Positions 44,183 to 53,087 of a stretch of 64,000 nt of DNA are shown one piece after another (the stretch's first letter is position 1; every line of letters starts with the position of its first letter). Below the pieces are notes generated by a model. It did no database searches. It was not told where the DNA came from and saw nothing but the letters and a program-made list of their open reading frames with translations. Source of the DNA: Hymenobacter sedentarius (GTDB taxonomy: Bacteria; Bacteroidota; Bacteroidia; Cytophagales; Hymenobacteraceae). The position numbers and the translations under genes are program-made. The stretch is from assembly GCF_001507645.1 (NCBI RefSeq), contig NZ_CP013909.1, positions 992,001-1,056,000 of the forward strand. Direction: 5' to 3'.

Positions 44183-46636
44183 ATGGCCCGACTTTTTCTC
44201 ACGCTGATTTTTTTATGGAGCGTCACCCACGCGTCTGCCCAGGCCGTGCCGCCGCTCACGGGCCGGGTGCTCGACCAAAGTTCCCAACAGGGCATCCCCG
44301 GCGCGGCGGTAGTGCTGCCCGATTTGCAGCAGGCCACGGCCACAGCGCCTGACGGCACGTTTCAGCTCAGCAACCTGCCCAAGGGCCGGTTCTTGCTCGA
44401 AATCCGCAGCCTGGGCTACCGCACGGTTACTCAAGAAGTGAACACGGCCGAGGGTACGACCCTGGAAATTGGGCTGAGCACCGCCGCCACCGAGCTGGGC
44501 CAGGTGGTGGTCACGGGTGTGTCGGGCTCGACGGAAGCGCGACGCTCGCCGCTGCCCACCACGGTGGTAGAGCGCGCCGGCCTCCGCTCCCTGGCCGCCA
44601 CCAATGCCGTGGACGCCCTGGCCCGCACGCCGGGCGTGAGCCAGCTCACGGCCGGCCCGGCCATCAGCAAGGTCGTGATTCGGGGGCTCACGGGCAGCCG
44701 CGTGATTCAGCTCAACGACGGCGCCCGGCAGGAAGGCCAGAAGTGGGACGACCTGCAGGGCGTGGAAACCGACGAATACTCGGTGGGCCGGGCCGAAATT
44801 GTGAAAGGCCCCGGCAGCCTGCTCTACGGCTCCGATGGCTTGGGCGGCGTCGTCAACTTTCTCACGCCCGAGCCCGTGGGCGTGGGCCATACCGTGGGCT
44901 CGGTGATGAGCAACTACCAGTCGAACAACAACCTGCTGGGCCTGGGCCTCACCTACGGCGGCCACCGCGCCAGCGGCCTCAACTGGATGGCCCGCGCCAC
45001 CGGCAAGGCCGCCGGCAACTACGAAAACCGCTACGACGGCCGCGTGCAGAACTCCGGCTACCGCGAGGTGAACGTGAACGGCTACGTGGGCCTGAACCGC
45101 CGCTGGGGCTATGCCCACCTCACCCTCACCTCGTTCAACCAGCAGCTGGGCATTGTGGAGGGCGTGCGCGACCCCGCCACGGGCCAGTTCCTCAAGCGCG
45201 TGTCGGGCGATGGTGCCACGCTAGTGCGTGCGCCCGCTACCGCCGCCGACCTGAGCGGCTACGACAACCTCCTGGCCCCCAGCCAGCTGGTTGAGCACCA
45301 TCGCATTGGCCTGGACAACAGCTTTGTGCTGCGCAACGGCGGCCGGCTGGCCGTGAACGTGGGCTGGCAGCTCAACCAGCGCCGCGAGTTTGCGGACAGC
45401 GAGGCCGGCAATCCCGGCGAGTTTGAACTGAGCGAGGCCGCCTTGTACTTCCTGCTGCGCACCCTCGACTATACCGTGCGCTACTACCTGCCCGAGCGCA
45501 ACGGCTGGAATACCACCCTCGGCCTGAGCGGCATGCAGCAGCACAATAGCATCGCCGGCGAGGAATTTCTGATTCCGGAATACCGCCTCCTCGATGGCGG
45601 CCTCTACGCCGTGACCCGCAAAACGCTGGGCAAGCTCGACCTCAGCGGCGGCTTGCGCCTCGACGGCCGCCACCTCAGCGGCGATGCCCTCTACCTCGAC
45701 CGCCAGGCCAAGCCCCGCCCGGCGCATGCCGGGCCCGGCACCGACCAGAAATTTGTGGGCTTCAGCAGCAGCTACCGCAACGTAGCCGGCAGCCTGGGCG
45801 CGGCCTTTCGCCTGAGCGACGCCTTGGTGCTCAAGGCTAACCTGGCCCGCGGCTTCCGGGCGCCCAACATTGCCGAGCTGGCCTCCAACGGCCAGCACGA
45901 GGGCACCACGCGCTACGAACTGGGCGACAACACCCTGAAGGCTGAAACCAGCCTGCAAGTAGACGCCGGCCTGAGCTACGCCGGCCCGGTGCTGAGTGTG
46001 GGCGTCGATGCCTTCCTCAACCACATCGACCACTACATTTTCGCCCGCCGCCTGCTCAACCGCGCCGGCACCGCCGACTCGACCAACGCCGCCCAGGACC
46101 GGATTTTCAAGTATGCCCAGGGCAACGCGGCCCTCTACGGCGGCGAGGCCACCCTCTACTTGCACCTACTGCCCTGGCTGCACTTCGAAAACTCGTTCTC
46201 CATGGTGCGCGCCGAGCAGCTAAATGTCCCGGCAGAAAACCAGAAATACCTCCCCTTCATCCCGGCCGACCGGCTGCAGTCGGAGCTGCGGGCCAACTTC
46301 CGGCGCCAGGGCAAGCGCATTACCAACCCCTACGCCCGGGTGCAGCTCGAGCACACCTTTGCCCAAAACCGCTTCTTCTCGGCCTTCGACACCGAAACGG
46401 CCACGCCCGGCTACACCCTCGTCAACGCCGGCCTGGGCACCGACCTGGCCAACGCGCAGGGCAAAACCTTGTTCTCGCTGTTCATCACCGCCAACAACCT
46501 CTTCGACGTGGGCTACCAAAGCCACCTGAGCCGGCTCAAGTACGCCGACTACAACTACGCCAGCGGCCGGCGCGGCGTGTTCAACCAGGGCCGCAACGTG
46601 AGCCTGCGGCTGGTGGTGCCGTTGGCATTTAAGTAA
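44183..46636 (+). CDS. TonB-dependent receptor 2, tandem paralogue
   Basis: 817 residues with the same architecture as receptor 1: signal peptide (ARLFLTLIFLWSVTHASA), regulatory-like domain (LTGRVLDQSSQQGIPGAAVVLPDL), TonB-box-like VVVTGV, plug (RGLTGSRVIQLNDGARQEGQKWDDLQG, GPGSLLYGSDGLGGVVNF) and barrel. Sequence differs at many positions along most of its length, but the last about 130 codons are almost identical to receptor 1 (offset exactly 2560 nt, 43687-44073 against 46247-46633). So the two genes arose by duplication and probably exchanged their 3' ends recently. Confidence 0.88.
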   Translation: MARLFLTLIFLWSVTHASAQAVPPLTGRVLDQSSQQGIPGAAVVLPDLQQATATAPDGTFQLSNLPKGRFLLEIRSLGYRTVTQEVNTAEGTTLEIGLSTAATELGQVVVTGVSGSTEARRSPLPTTVVERAGLRSLAATNAVDALARTPGVSQLTAGPAISKVVIRGLTGSRVIQLNDGARQEGQKWDDLQGVETDEYSVGRAEIVKGPGSLLYGSDGLGGVVNFLTPEPVGVGHTVGSVMSNYQSNNNLLGLGLTYGGHRASGLNWMARATGKAAGNYENRYDGRVQNSGYREVNVNGYVGLNRRWGYAHLTLTSFNQQLGIVEGVRDPATGQFLKRVSGDGATLVRAPATAADLSGYDNLLAPSQLVEHHRIGLDNSFVLRNGGRLAVNVGWQLNQRREFADSEAGNPGEFELSEAALYFLLRTLDYTVRYYLPERNGWNTTLGLSGMQQHNSIAGEEFLIPEYRLLDGGLYAVTRKTLGKLDLSGGLRLDGRHLSGDALYLDRQAKPRPAHAGPGTDQKFVGFSSSYRNVAGSLGAAFRLSDALVLKANLARGFRAPNIAELASNGQHEGTTRYELGDNTLKAETSLQVDAGLSYAGPVLSVGVDAFLNHIDHYIFARRLLNRAGTADSTNAAQDRIFKYAQGNAALYGGEATLYLHLLPWLHFENSFSMVRAEQLNVPAENQKYLPFIPADRLQSELRANFRRQGKRITNPYARVQLEHTFAQNRFFSAFDTETATPGYTLVNAGLGTDLANAQGKTLFSLFITANNLFDVGYQSHLSRLKYADYNYASGRRGVFNQGRNVSLRLVVPLAFK

Positions 46637-46727
46637 CTTCGGGGTTCGACGGTTTAGCTAATCGTTGAGCTATTTACGGCACCCGGCGGCGCGGCTTTAC
46701 GTTTAGAGCATTGCTTTTCCTTTCGTT

Positions 46728-47699
46728 ATGGCCCACGACCACGCTTCTCATTCGCACGGCCACGCCGGACACGTTCACGCCGCGCCGCCCCCCGGCGGGG
46801 CCTTCAGCGCGGCCTTTGCCACCGGCATTGCCCTCAACCTCGCCTTTGTTATCGCCGAAACCATTGGCGGGCTCGCGGCCCATTCGGCCGCGCTGCTCGC
46901 CGATGCCGGCCACAACCTGAGCGACGTGCTGAGTCTGGCGCTGGCCTGGGGCGCGGCCTGGCTGGGCGGGCGCCAGTCGTCGACCCGCTACACGTACGGC
47001 TACAAGGGCGCCACCATTCAGGCGGCGCTGCTGAACGCGGCGCTGCTGTACGCGGCGCTGGGCTTTATTCTGTGGGAAACCATTGACCACCTGCGCCACC
47101 CTGCCCCCGTGAACGGCCAGACGGTGATGCTGCTGGCGGGCCTGGGCATCGCCATCAACGGCCTCACGGCCTGGCTGTTTCGGCACGGGCAGAAGAGTGA
47201 CGTAAACGTGCGCGGCGCCTACCTGCACATGCTCACCGATGCCCTGGTGAGCGTGGGCGTGGTGCTGGGCGGCGGCCTCGTGATGTGGACCGGCTGGACC
47301 TGGCTGGACCCCATCATCAGCTTCGGCATCCTGGCCCTGATTGCGGTGAGCTCCTGGGGCCTGCTGCGCGATACCGTGCGCCTGGGCCTGCAGGCCGTGC
47401 CCGAAGGCATTGACCTGGCAGCCGTGCGCAGCTTCTTGCTCGAGCAGCCCAACGTGCTGAGCGTGCACGACCTGCACATCTGGAGCCTGAGCAGCGGCGA
47501 CCACGACACCGCCCTCACCGCCCACCTCGTGCGCCCCGGCGGCGCCGATGCCGCCTGGCTGGCCTGCTTGGCCAAGGGGCTGGAAAACGAGTTCCATATC
47601 CACCACAGCACGGTACAGGTGGAGGACGGCCCCACGCCCGGCGGCTGCGCCAGCGGCTGCGCTACGGCCGAAGCCACGGCGGCCACGGCCAGCCACTGA
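46728..47699 (+). CDS. Cation diffusion facilitator (CzcD/ZitB-type) transporter
   Basis: 323 residues: His-rich N-terminus (HDHASHSHGHAGHVH), six transmembrane helices and a C-terminal cytoplasmic ferredoxin-like domain (VHDLHIWSLSSGDHDTALTAHL). The metal site residues are in DAGHNLSD (H62, D66) and HMLTDALVS (H167, D171), the HD-HD arrangement typical of zinc-transporting CDFs. It exports zinc (or Co/Cd) from the cytoplasm. A Cys/Gly tail (GGCASGCATAEA) is unusual. It follows the two TonB receptors, 91 nt after the second. Confidence 0.93.
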   Translation: MAHDHASHSHGHAGHVHAAPPPGGAFSAAFATGIALNLAFVIAETIGGLAAHSAALLADAGHNLSDVLSLALAWGAAWLGGRQSSTRYTYGYKGATIQAALLNAALLYAALGFILWETIDHLRHPAPVNGQTVMLLAGLGIAINGLTAWLFRHGQKSDVNVRGAYLHMLTDALVSVGVVLGGGLVMWTGWTWLDPIISFGILALIAVSSWGLLRDTVRLGLQAVPEGIDLAAVRSFLLEQPNVLSVHDLHIWSLSSGDHDTALTAHLVRPGGADAAWLACLAKGLENEFHIHHSTVQVEDGPTPGGCASGCATAEATAATASH

Positions 47700-47745
47700 G
47701 GCGCGTACATAACGGTGGAGGCAAAAGTTGGTGCTACATTTCGCC

Positions 47746-48984
47746 ATGCAAGCCACTCAATCCACCAAAACCACCGTCTTCACGGCCGCTGTCATTGTGG
47801 CGGCGCTGGGCTATTTTGTTGATATCTACGACCTAATATTGTTCAGCATCGTGCGGGTCAAAAGCCTTAACGAGCTGGGCATCATCGACAAAACCGAGGT
47901 CACCAACCAAGGCCTGTTCCTCATCAACATGCAGATGGGCGGCATGCTGCTCGGGGGCATTTTGTGGGGAATCCTGGGCGATAAGCGCGGGCGGCTGTCG
48001 GTGCTGTTTGGCTCCATTCTGCTTTATTCCCTGGCCAACATCGCCAACGGCTTCGTCACGAGCATCGACCAATACGCCTGGCTGCGGCTTATTGCGGGCG
48101 TGGGGCTGGCTGGCGAGCTGGGCGCGGGCATCACGCTGGTAAGCGAGAGCCTGCCTAAGGAAAAGCGCGGCTACGGCACCATGATAGTGGCCACCGTGGG
48201 CGTGAGCGGCGCCATGCTGGGCTACTGGGTGGGCGAGCAGCTGGGCTGGCGCAACGCCTACTTCGTGGGCGGCGGGCTGGGCCTAGCGCTGCTGGTGCTG
48301 CGCGTGAGCGTGTTCGAGTCGGGCATGTTTCAGCAGGTGCAGGCCCAGACCGAGGTGGTGCGCGGCAACTTCCTGAGCTTGTTTACCCACCCCGAGCGCC
48401 TGGGCAAGTACCTGCGGGTGCTCCTGATTGGGGTGCCGCTGTGGTTTGTTATCGGCATTCTCATCACGCTGGCACCGGAGTTTGGGCGGGTGCTGGGCCT
48501 CACCGGCGAGGTCACGGCGGGGCTGGCGGTGTTCTGGTGCTACTTCGGGTTGGTGTTCGGCGACTTTATCAGCGGGGCGCTCAGCCAATTGTGGCACAGC
48601 CGCAACAAGGCGCTGAAGGTGTTTCTGGGTTTTTGCTTCGCCATGGTGTGGGTATATCTATTTGGGATAAAGGGGGCTACGCCCACCATGTTTTACGCCG
48701 TGTGCTTTGTGCTGGGCGTATCGGTGGGCTTCTGGGCGCTGTTTGTGACGGTGGCCGCCGAGCAGTTCGGCACCAACCTGCGGGCCACGGTGGCCACCAC
48801 GGCGCCCAACTTTGCCCGCGGCTCGGTAGTGTTGCTGGTGCCGGCCTTTAAGTACTTGAGCGGGGCGCTGGGCTTCATTCCGGGCGCGGCGGTGCTGGGC
48901 GGCGCGTCGCTGCTGGTGGCCTTCTGGGCCGTGAGCACCCTGCCCGAGAGCTACGGCAAAGACCTGGACTACGTAGAGGAGTAG
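47746..48984 (+). CDS. Major facilitator superfamily transporter (sugar-porter-like)
   Basis: 412 residues with twelve hydrophobic helices. The MFS loop motif is GDKRGRLSVLFGS, with DIYDLILFSIV in helix 1 and RLIAGVGLAGELGAGITLVSE in helix 4. These resemble the metabolite:H+ symporter and ShiA/ProP-like groups; the substrate is unknown. ATG 47746 gives a short cytoplasmic lead before helix 1. TACATTTC ends 3 nt before the ATG (near-consensus -7). Confidence 0.83.
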   Translation: MQATQSTKTTVFTAAVIVAALGYFVDIYDLILFSIVRVKSLNELGIIDKTEVTNQGLFLINMQMGGMLLGGILWGILGDKRGRLSVLFGSILLYSLANIANGFVTSIDQYAWLRLIAGVGLAGELGAGITLVSESLPKEKRGYGTMIVATVGVSGAMLGYWVGEQLGWRNAYFVGGGLGLALLVLRVSVFESGMFQQVQAQTEVVRGNFLSLFTHPERLGKYLRVLLIGVPLWFVIGILITLAPEFGRVLGLTGEVTAGLAVFWCYFGLVFGDFISGALSQLWHSRNKALKVFLGFCFAMVWVYLFGIKGATPTMFYAVCFVLGVSVGFWALFVTVAAEQFGTNLRATVATTAPNFARGSVVLLVPAFKYLSGALGFIPGAAVLGGASLLVAFWAVSTLPESYGKDLDYVEE

Positions 48985-49003
48985 CCCCAGCCCTGGCCCT
49001 TTA

Positions 49004-49465
49004 TTAGATGGCCCGTCGCATTTCGAGCATATGCGCCGCAAAGCCGGCCTTCTCGTAGGCCCGCACTGCGGGCTGGTTGTGGGCGTATACCTCGAGGCGC
49101 ATTTCGGTTAGCCCCTGGGCGGCGGCCCACTGGGTAAGCTGCTGCAGAATAAGACCGTTGATGCCCTGGCCGCGGTAGGCCGGCGCCACGTACATAAAGC
49201 CCAGGTAGGCGTATTGCTCGTGTTTTAGGTACGGCTTGGCCGCTAGTATCCGGGCGTAGCCGGAACCCACCACCTGTTGCTCCACTTCGGCTACCAGTAC
49301 CAGCGCCTGGGGGCTGGCAATCAACTCAGGCAGCTGATAATAGTGGATAGGTTCTTCGCGGAGCGTGGGGTCGAACGGTCTTTCGGCTTCGACAACCCCT
49401 TGCTCAAAGCGCAGCAGGATTTCCAGGTCGTCGAGCGTGGCGGGGCGAATGCGAACCTCGGCCAT
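49004..49465 (-). CDS. GNAT family N-acetyltransferase
   Basis: 153 residues in the GCN5-related fold: VRIRPATLDDLEILLRFEQ at the start, then YLGFMYVAPAYRGQGINGLILQQL with the acetyl-CoA loop (R/QGxGI), and LEVYAHNQPAVRAYEKAGF at the end. It transfers an acetyl group to an amine of an unknown acceptor. ATG 49465 is selected; a 12-residue extension upstream is hydrophobic and not family-like. Confidence 0.9.
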   Translation of the reverse strand: MAEVRIRPATLDDLEILLRFEQGVVEAERPFDPTLREEPIHYYQLPELIASPQALVLVAEVEQQVVGSGYARILAAKPYLKHEQYAYLGFMYVAPAYRGQGINGLILQQLTQWAAAQGLTEMRLEVYAHNQPAVRAYEKAGFAAHMLEMRRAI

Positions 49466-49603
49466 ACAGTACAGAAGAATAAGGAGCGGATGAGCGAGCA
49501 AAATACGACCTGCTTACGGCCGGATACGTACCCCCGGCCAACTTCCAGTCCCCGGTCCCGTTTGAGGAGGTAATCCTTCGTTGATTGATTTTTAAATCCC
49601 ATT

Positions 49604-50041
49604 ATGAAAACCCTCATCCTCAGCGGCGTCCTCTTGGTCGCCTTGTTCACCGCCACCGCCGCCTCGGCCCAAACCACGCCGACCCCTGCGCCAACTCCTA
49701 CCCCCACGACTACCCCCGACCCCACTGCCGCGCCGCTCACCCCCGAGCAGCAGAAGCAGCGCGCCGACGAAGCCAAAGCCGCTTACGAGACGCAGAAGCA
49801 GCAATCCAACGCCACCGACCAGTCGGTGCGCGAAAGCAGGAACCGGCTCAAGGAGCAGGCCAACAACGAGAAAGACCTGAAAAAGCAGCTCCGCGAGCAG
49901 CGCGACCAGCAGAAGGCCCAGAAGGCCCAGCTCAACGACCAGCGCAAAGCCGCCAAAGCCGCTAAAGCCCAGGAGCGGGCCGCACGTGAGCAAGCCAAAA
50001 CCGAAAAGCGCCGCTCCAAAGAGATGGGAAAGGCCAAGTAA
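49604..50041 (+). CDS. Exported charged coiled-coil protein
   Basis: 145 residues: Sec signal peptide (MKTLILSGVLLVALFTATAASA), a Thr/Pro-rich linker (TPTPAPTPTPTTTPDP), and a long helical stretch very rich in Lys, Gln, Arg and Glu (residues 50-145), which should form a coiled coil. No family recognised; such proteins occur in Hymenobacter-like genomes. Terminator follows. Confidence 0.75.
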   Translation: MKTLILSGVLLVALFTATAASAQTTPTPAPTPTPTTTPDPTAAPLTPEQQKQRADEAKAAYETQKQQSNATDQSVRESRNRLKEQANNEKDLKKQLREQRDQQKAQKAQLNDQRKAAKAAKAQERAAREQAKTEKRRSKEMGKAK

Positions 50042-50059
50042 TTCCCCTGCCTTTACCTT

Positions 50060-50093
50060 AAAAAAGCTCCGGCCCAGGCCGGGGCTTTTTTTT
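50060..50093 (+). terminator. Rho-independent terminator
   Basis: AGCTCCGGCC pairs with GGCCGGGGCT (one G-U pair) and is followed by eight Ts, 19 nt after the coiled-coil gene. Confidence 0.9.
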
Positions 50094-50146
50094 GCCGCGT
50101 TCCAGCCACTCGCTTTACCTTTCGCCTCCCCCGCTTTACCTAGCCC

Positions 50147-50593
50147 ATGGCCACTCCTACCAAAAACACTCCCATGTACTATGCGTGGCACCATTTTGTG
50201 CTGGTGCCCCTGGCGCTGCTGCTGGCGGGCTACACCATCCTGCGCTACACGAAAGTGGCCGGCGATGACGACCAGATTGCCCGCCTCTGGTTTAGCGTAG
50301 CAGCCCTGGCCAGTATCGGCCTGGGGGTGCTCATCATGCTGCGGCAGCACTACGCCCTGCAGTTGCAGGACCGGATGTGCCGGCTCGAAGTGCGCCAACG
50401 CTACTTTGAGCTCAGCGGCCAGCGCTTCGCCCCGCTCGAGCAACAGCTCAGCCTGGCCCAGATTCTGAGCCTGCGCCTGGCCGGCGACGCCGAGCTTCCC
50501 GCCCTGGCCCAGGCCGCGGCGGCTTCCCGGCTTTCGCCCAAAGACATTCAGGCCCGTATTACCAATTTTCAGTTTGATACTTTGCGCGTTTAA
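50147..50593 (+). CDS. DUF6526-like membrane protein
   Basis: 148 residues with two transmembrane helices (about 14-34 and 46-66), then a helical cytoplasmic part including LQDRMCRLEVRQRYFELSG, LRLAGDAELPALAQAA and SPKDIQARITNFQFDTLRV. I assign it tentatively to DUF6526 by its C-terminal pattern. Function unknown. Confidence 0.68.
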   Translation: MATPTKNTPMYYAWHHFVLVPLALLLAGYTILRYTKVAGDDDQIARLWFSVAALASIGLGVLIMLRQHYALQLQDRMCRLEVRQRYFELSGQRFAPLEQQLSLAQILSLRLAGDAELPALAQAAAASRLSPKDIQARITNFQFDTLRV

Positions 50594-50691
50594 GACCGTT
50601 CGTGGCCGGCGGATGGTTGGGCTAATGTGGCCCGCGCTACCCGACGACCACAGGCCCCCCACCGGCTCCGCGCCCCTAATTTTCTCTTCCC

Positions 50692-50994
50692 ATGATTCTT
50701 TACAACGTGACCAGCAGCATTGAGCCGGCCGTAGCCGACCAGTGGCTGGACTACATGCGCACCACCCACATGCCCGAGGTGATGGAAACCGGGTTTTTCC
50801 TGAAAAGCCAGCTCTGCCGCCTGCTCAACGAAGAAGACGACGGCATCACCTACGCCGCCCAGTACTACTGCCTCAGTGTGGAGCAGCTGGAAGAATACCA
50901 GCGCCTGTGCGCTCCCGCCTTGCGCGCCGACATGGAAGCTCATTTTGCGGGTCAATACGTTTCCTTCCGCACGGTGCTGGAAGTAGTAGAATAA
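50692..50994 (+). CDS. DUF4286 family protein
   Basis: 100 residues with a dimeric alpha-beta barrel-like pattern: MILYNVTSSIEPAVADQWLD, HMPEVMETGFF, TYAAQYYCLSVEQLEEY, and VSFRTVLEVVE. This is the DUF4286 family, small cytoplasmic proteins of unknown function. ATG 50692. It is followed 62 nt later by an SGNH hydrolase gene. Confidence 0.85.
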   Translation: MILYNVTSSIEPAVADQWLDYMRTTHMPEVMETGFFLKSQLCRLLNEEDDGITYAAQYYCLSVEQLEEYQRLCAPALRADMEAHFAGQYVSFRTVLEVVE

Positions 50995-51056
50995 GCTGGC
51001 TCCGCCGCCCCGGGCAGGGCACGAAAACGGCCGTGGTGCTGTTAAAAAAGCACCCT

Positions 51057-51647
51057 ATGAAAAACATTATTTTCTTCGGCGACAGCCTAACGGCGGGCCA
51101 CGGCCTGCCGGCCGCCGCCAGCTTTCCTGCCCTTATTCAGCGGCGGCTCGACGAGCACCCGCTTCCTTATAGAGCCTACAACTACGGCGTGAGCGGCGAT
51201 ACCAGCGCCGGCGGGCGCCAGCGCCTGGCGGCGGTGCTGGCCCGGCACCCGGTCGACGTGTTTGTGCTGGCCCTGGGGGCCAACGACGGCATCCGGGGCA
51301 TTCCGGTGCGCGAAACCACCCACAACCTGCAGTTCATCATCGACGCCGTGAAGCTGCACTACCCCGAGGCGCAGCTGGTGCTGGCCGGGCTCGAATTCCC
51401 GTTCGACCTGGGCCCGCTGGGCGGCCACCGCCTGGCCCACTACGCCACCGAGTTCAAAGCCCTGTTCCGGACCCTGGCCGAGAAAAACAGCCTGCCCTTT
51501 GTGCCGTTTCTGCTGCAGGGCGTGCTGGGCCGCCACGACCTGAACCTCGCCGACGGCGTGCACCCCAACGCGGCGGGCCAGAAAATCCTGGCCGAGAACG
51601 TGTGGCAGGTCTTGGGCCCGCTGCTGCAGCAACCGGTCAGCTCGTAA
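51057..51647 (+). CDS. SGNH/GDSL esterase, TesA-like
   Basis: 196 residues without a signal peptide: block I FFGDSLTAGHG (catalytic S10), block III LALGANDGIRG, block V DGVHPNAAGQKILAENVW. This is the arylesterase/TesA-type group, but cytoplasmic here, because the first residues already form strand 1. It hydrolyses acyl esters or thioesters. ATG 51057 is chosen; the frame is open far upstream across the preceding gene, but without family similarity. Confidence 0.9.
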   Translation: MKNIIFFGDSLTAGHGLPAAASFPALIQRRLDEHPLPYRAYNYGVSGDTSAGGRQRLAAVLARHPVDVFVLALGANDGIRGIPVRETTHNLQFIIDAVKLHYPEAQLVLAGLEFPFDLGPLGGHRLAHYATEFKALFRTLAEKNSLPFVPFLLQGVLGRHDLNLADGVHPNAAGQKILAENVWQVLGPLLQQPVSS

Positions 51648-51680
51648 GCTTCTAGCTTCGTTAATTAAGAACTAACTGGG

Positions 51681-51775
51681 ACGGTCATGCTGAGCGCAGC
51701 CGAAGCATCTCTACTGCAATAGTAAATAGATTACTTCCGCGGGAGAGATGCTTCGGCTGCGCTCAGCATGACCGT
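51681..51775. repeat. Perfect 32-bp inverted repeat (tcatgctgagcgcagccgaa type)
   Basis: Arms 51681-51712 and 51744-51775 are perfect reverse complements with a 31-nt AT-rich loop. It lies 34 nt after the SGNH gene and 48 nt before the end of the convergent DUF72 gene, so it could terminate both. The arm sequence belongs to a repeat family that I recall in many Bacteroidota genomes. Confidence 0.92.
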
Positions 51776-51823
51776 TTCAGTTGAAGCACCGCTTATGCCG
51801 CTTATAGAAACCGTCTACTGTCT

Positions 51824-52744
51824 CTAGAAGTCGAACAGATTTCCCTGCACCGGCTGCGGAATGACGAACGGCGGGGGCACGGCGATGCCGGTGAGCGCGC
51901 GCATTTTTTCCAGGAAGTACGTGGCTAGTATAGGCGCGTGCCGCACGTCTTTCTGGTGGATAAAGAAGTAGATGTCGTGCACGCCCTGGGCTACCCAGGC
52001 GGCCAAGCGCTCGGCCCAGGCGTCGGCGCGCTGGTAGTCGGTGCTGTGCAGGCCGTGGCCGTTGAAGCGGATAAAGGCCACGGGCGTGGTCAGGCGCATG
52101 GCCAGCACGTCGCGCCGGCCGGCCACGTCAGTTATCACCAGTGTCTTGTTAAGGGCTTCGAAGGTGGCAAACACGGCATCGGCCAGCCCGCGGTCGGCAA
52201 ACCAGCGGGGGTGGCGCAGCTCCACGGCCAGCGGCACGGCCTCCGGAAAATCGAGCAGGAACCGCTCGAGGCGCGGCAGGTGCTCGGGGCCGAAGTGCGG
52301 CGGCAGCTGCAGAAACGCCCAGCCCAAGTTGTCCTCCAGGCTTTCGAAGGCCCGCGCCATGGGCACCACCAGGTCGTCGGCCTGAAACAGCTCCCGCTCG
52401 TGGCTGATGCTGCGCGGCAGCTTGGGGCAAAACTTGAAGCCCGGCCCCACGGCCTCGCGCCATCGCCGCACGGTGGCCGCATCGGGGATGCGGTAGTGGG
52501 TGGTGTTCAGTTCAATGCTATTGAACTGCTGCGCGTAGTAGTGCAGGTAGTCGGGCTCTTTGATGCCGGCCGGGAAGTAAGTACCCAGCCACTCCTTGTT
52601 GGTCCAGATGGGGCAGCCCACGTGCAGGCCGGCCGGCGTGGGCTGGGCCGCGCGGGCCCGGGCCAGCACCCGGGCCGTTTCGGGGTGGTCGGGCGGCAGC
52701 CGAAAATCAACGTAGCGCAGGTCGGGCAGGCGGCCGAAATCCAT
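51824..52744 (-). CDS. DUF72 family protein
   Basis: 306-residue TIM-barrel-like protein of the DUF72 (YecE) family: HVGCPIWTNKEWLGTYFPAG, YAQQFNSIELNTTHYRIPD, FKFCPKLPRSISHE, LGWAFLQLPPHFGPEHL, VELRHPRWF and VAFIRFNGHG. Function unknown; the family has a pocket suggestive of a hydrolase or nucleic-acid-related role. ATG 52744 follows an exact -7 element by 4 nt, which excludes the 63-residue extension. Confidence 0.92.
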   Translation of the reverse strand: MDFGRLPDLRYVDFRLPPDHPETARVLARARAAQPTPAGLHVGCPIWTNKEWLGTYFPAGIKEPDYLHYYAQQFNSIELNTTHYRIPDAATVRRWREAVGPGFKFCPKLPRSISHERELFQADDLVVPMARAFESLEDNLGWAFLQLPPHFGPEHLPRLERFLLDFPEAVPLAVELRHPRWFADRGLADAVFATFEALNKTLVITDVAGRRDVLAMRLTTPVAFIRFNGHGLHSTDYQRADAWAERLAAWVAQGVHDIYFFIHQKDVRHAPILATYFLEKMRALTGIAVPPPFVIPQPVQGNLFDF

Positions 52745-52748
52745 GGGG

Positions 52749-52756
52749 CAAAGGTA
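52749..52756 (-). promoter_or_regulatory. DUF72 gene -7 element, 4 nt from the start codon
   Basis: Exact TACCTTTG followed by CCCC and ATG on the minus strand, predicting a leaderless or almost leaderless mRNA. Confidence 0.6.
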
Positions 52757-53055
52757 GCGCCCGGGCGGGGCGAGCTCTACCTTGCTTACGAAAAATGGCC
52801 GACTTCTGCAACCTGGTTTCGGAGGTAGCGGAGGGACCGATGCCCGAATTTTATACGGGCCATATAATCTAATTTTTGCGCCCGCGCAATGGCTTTGGCT
52901 CCAAACCGCAAAATATAGTTTGCGGCGCCTCACGGCTACTTTTTCAGAAGCTTCTTGAATTAATTAAATGCAAGTTTTCTGGATAAAGGACAATTTTTCG
53001 CCTAAGCGCGTTAGCAGATGGCGGTAGATTTTTAGCATTGGGCGGGCGGTAGGCC
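52757..53055. other. Divergent intergenic region, DUF72 / RlpA-like
   Basis: About 300 nt, less GC-rich than the genes. It contains no supported gene: an open frame on the minus strand overlaps the RlpA-like gene start and has no family features. A weak hairpin-like AT region lies around 52970-53040. The two divergent promoters lie at its ends. Confidence 0.5.
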
Positions 53056-53063
53056 TATGTTTG
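53056..53063 (+). promoter_or_regulatory. Bacteroidota -7 promoter element (TATGTTTG)
   Basis: Exact TAnnTTTG match 24 nt before the RlpA-like ATG at 53088, with T-rich sequence about 23 nt upstream. Confidence 0.6.
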
Positions 53064-53087
53064 TTTTGCTCACCATCTGCAAAACGC

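Noticed and set aside
49575..49965. Plus-strand Arg/Pro-rich frame over the coiled-coil gene
   Set aside because: Alternative frame of the Lys/Gln-rich gene at 49604; no signal peptide or domain.
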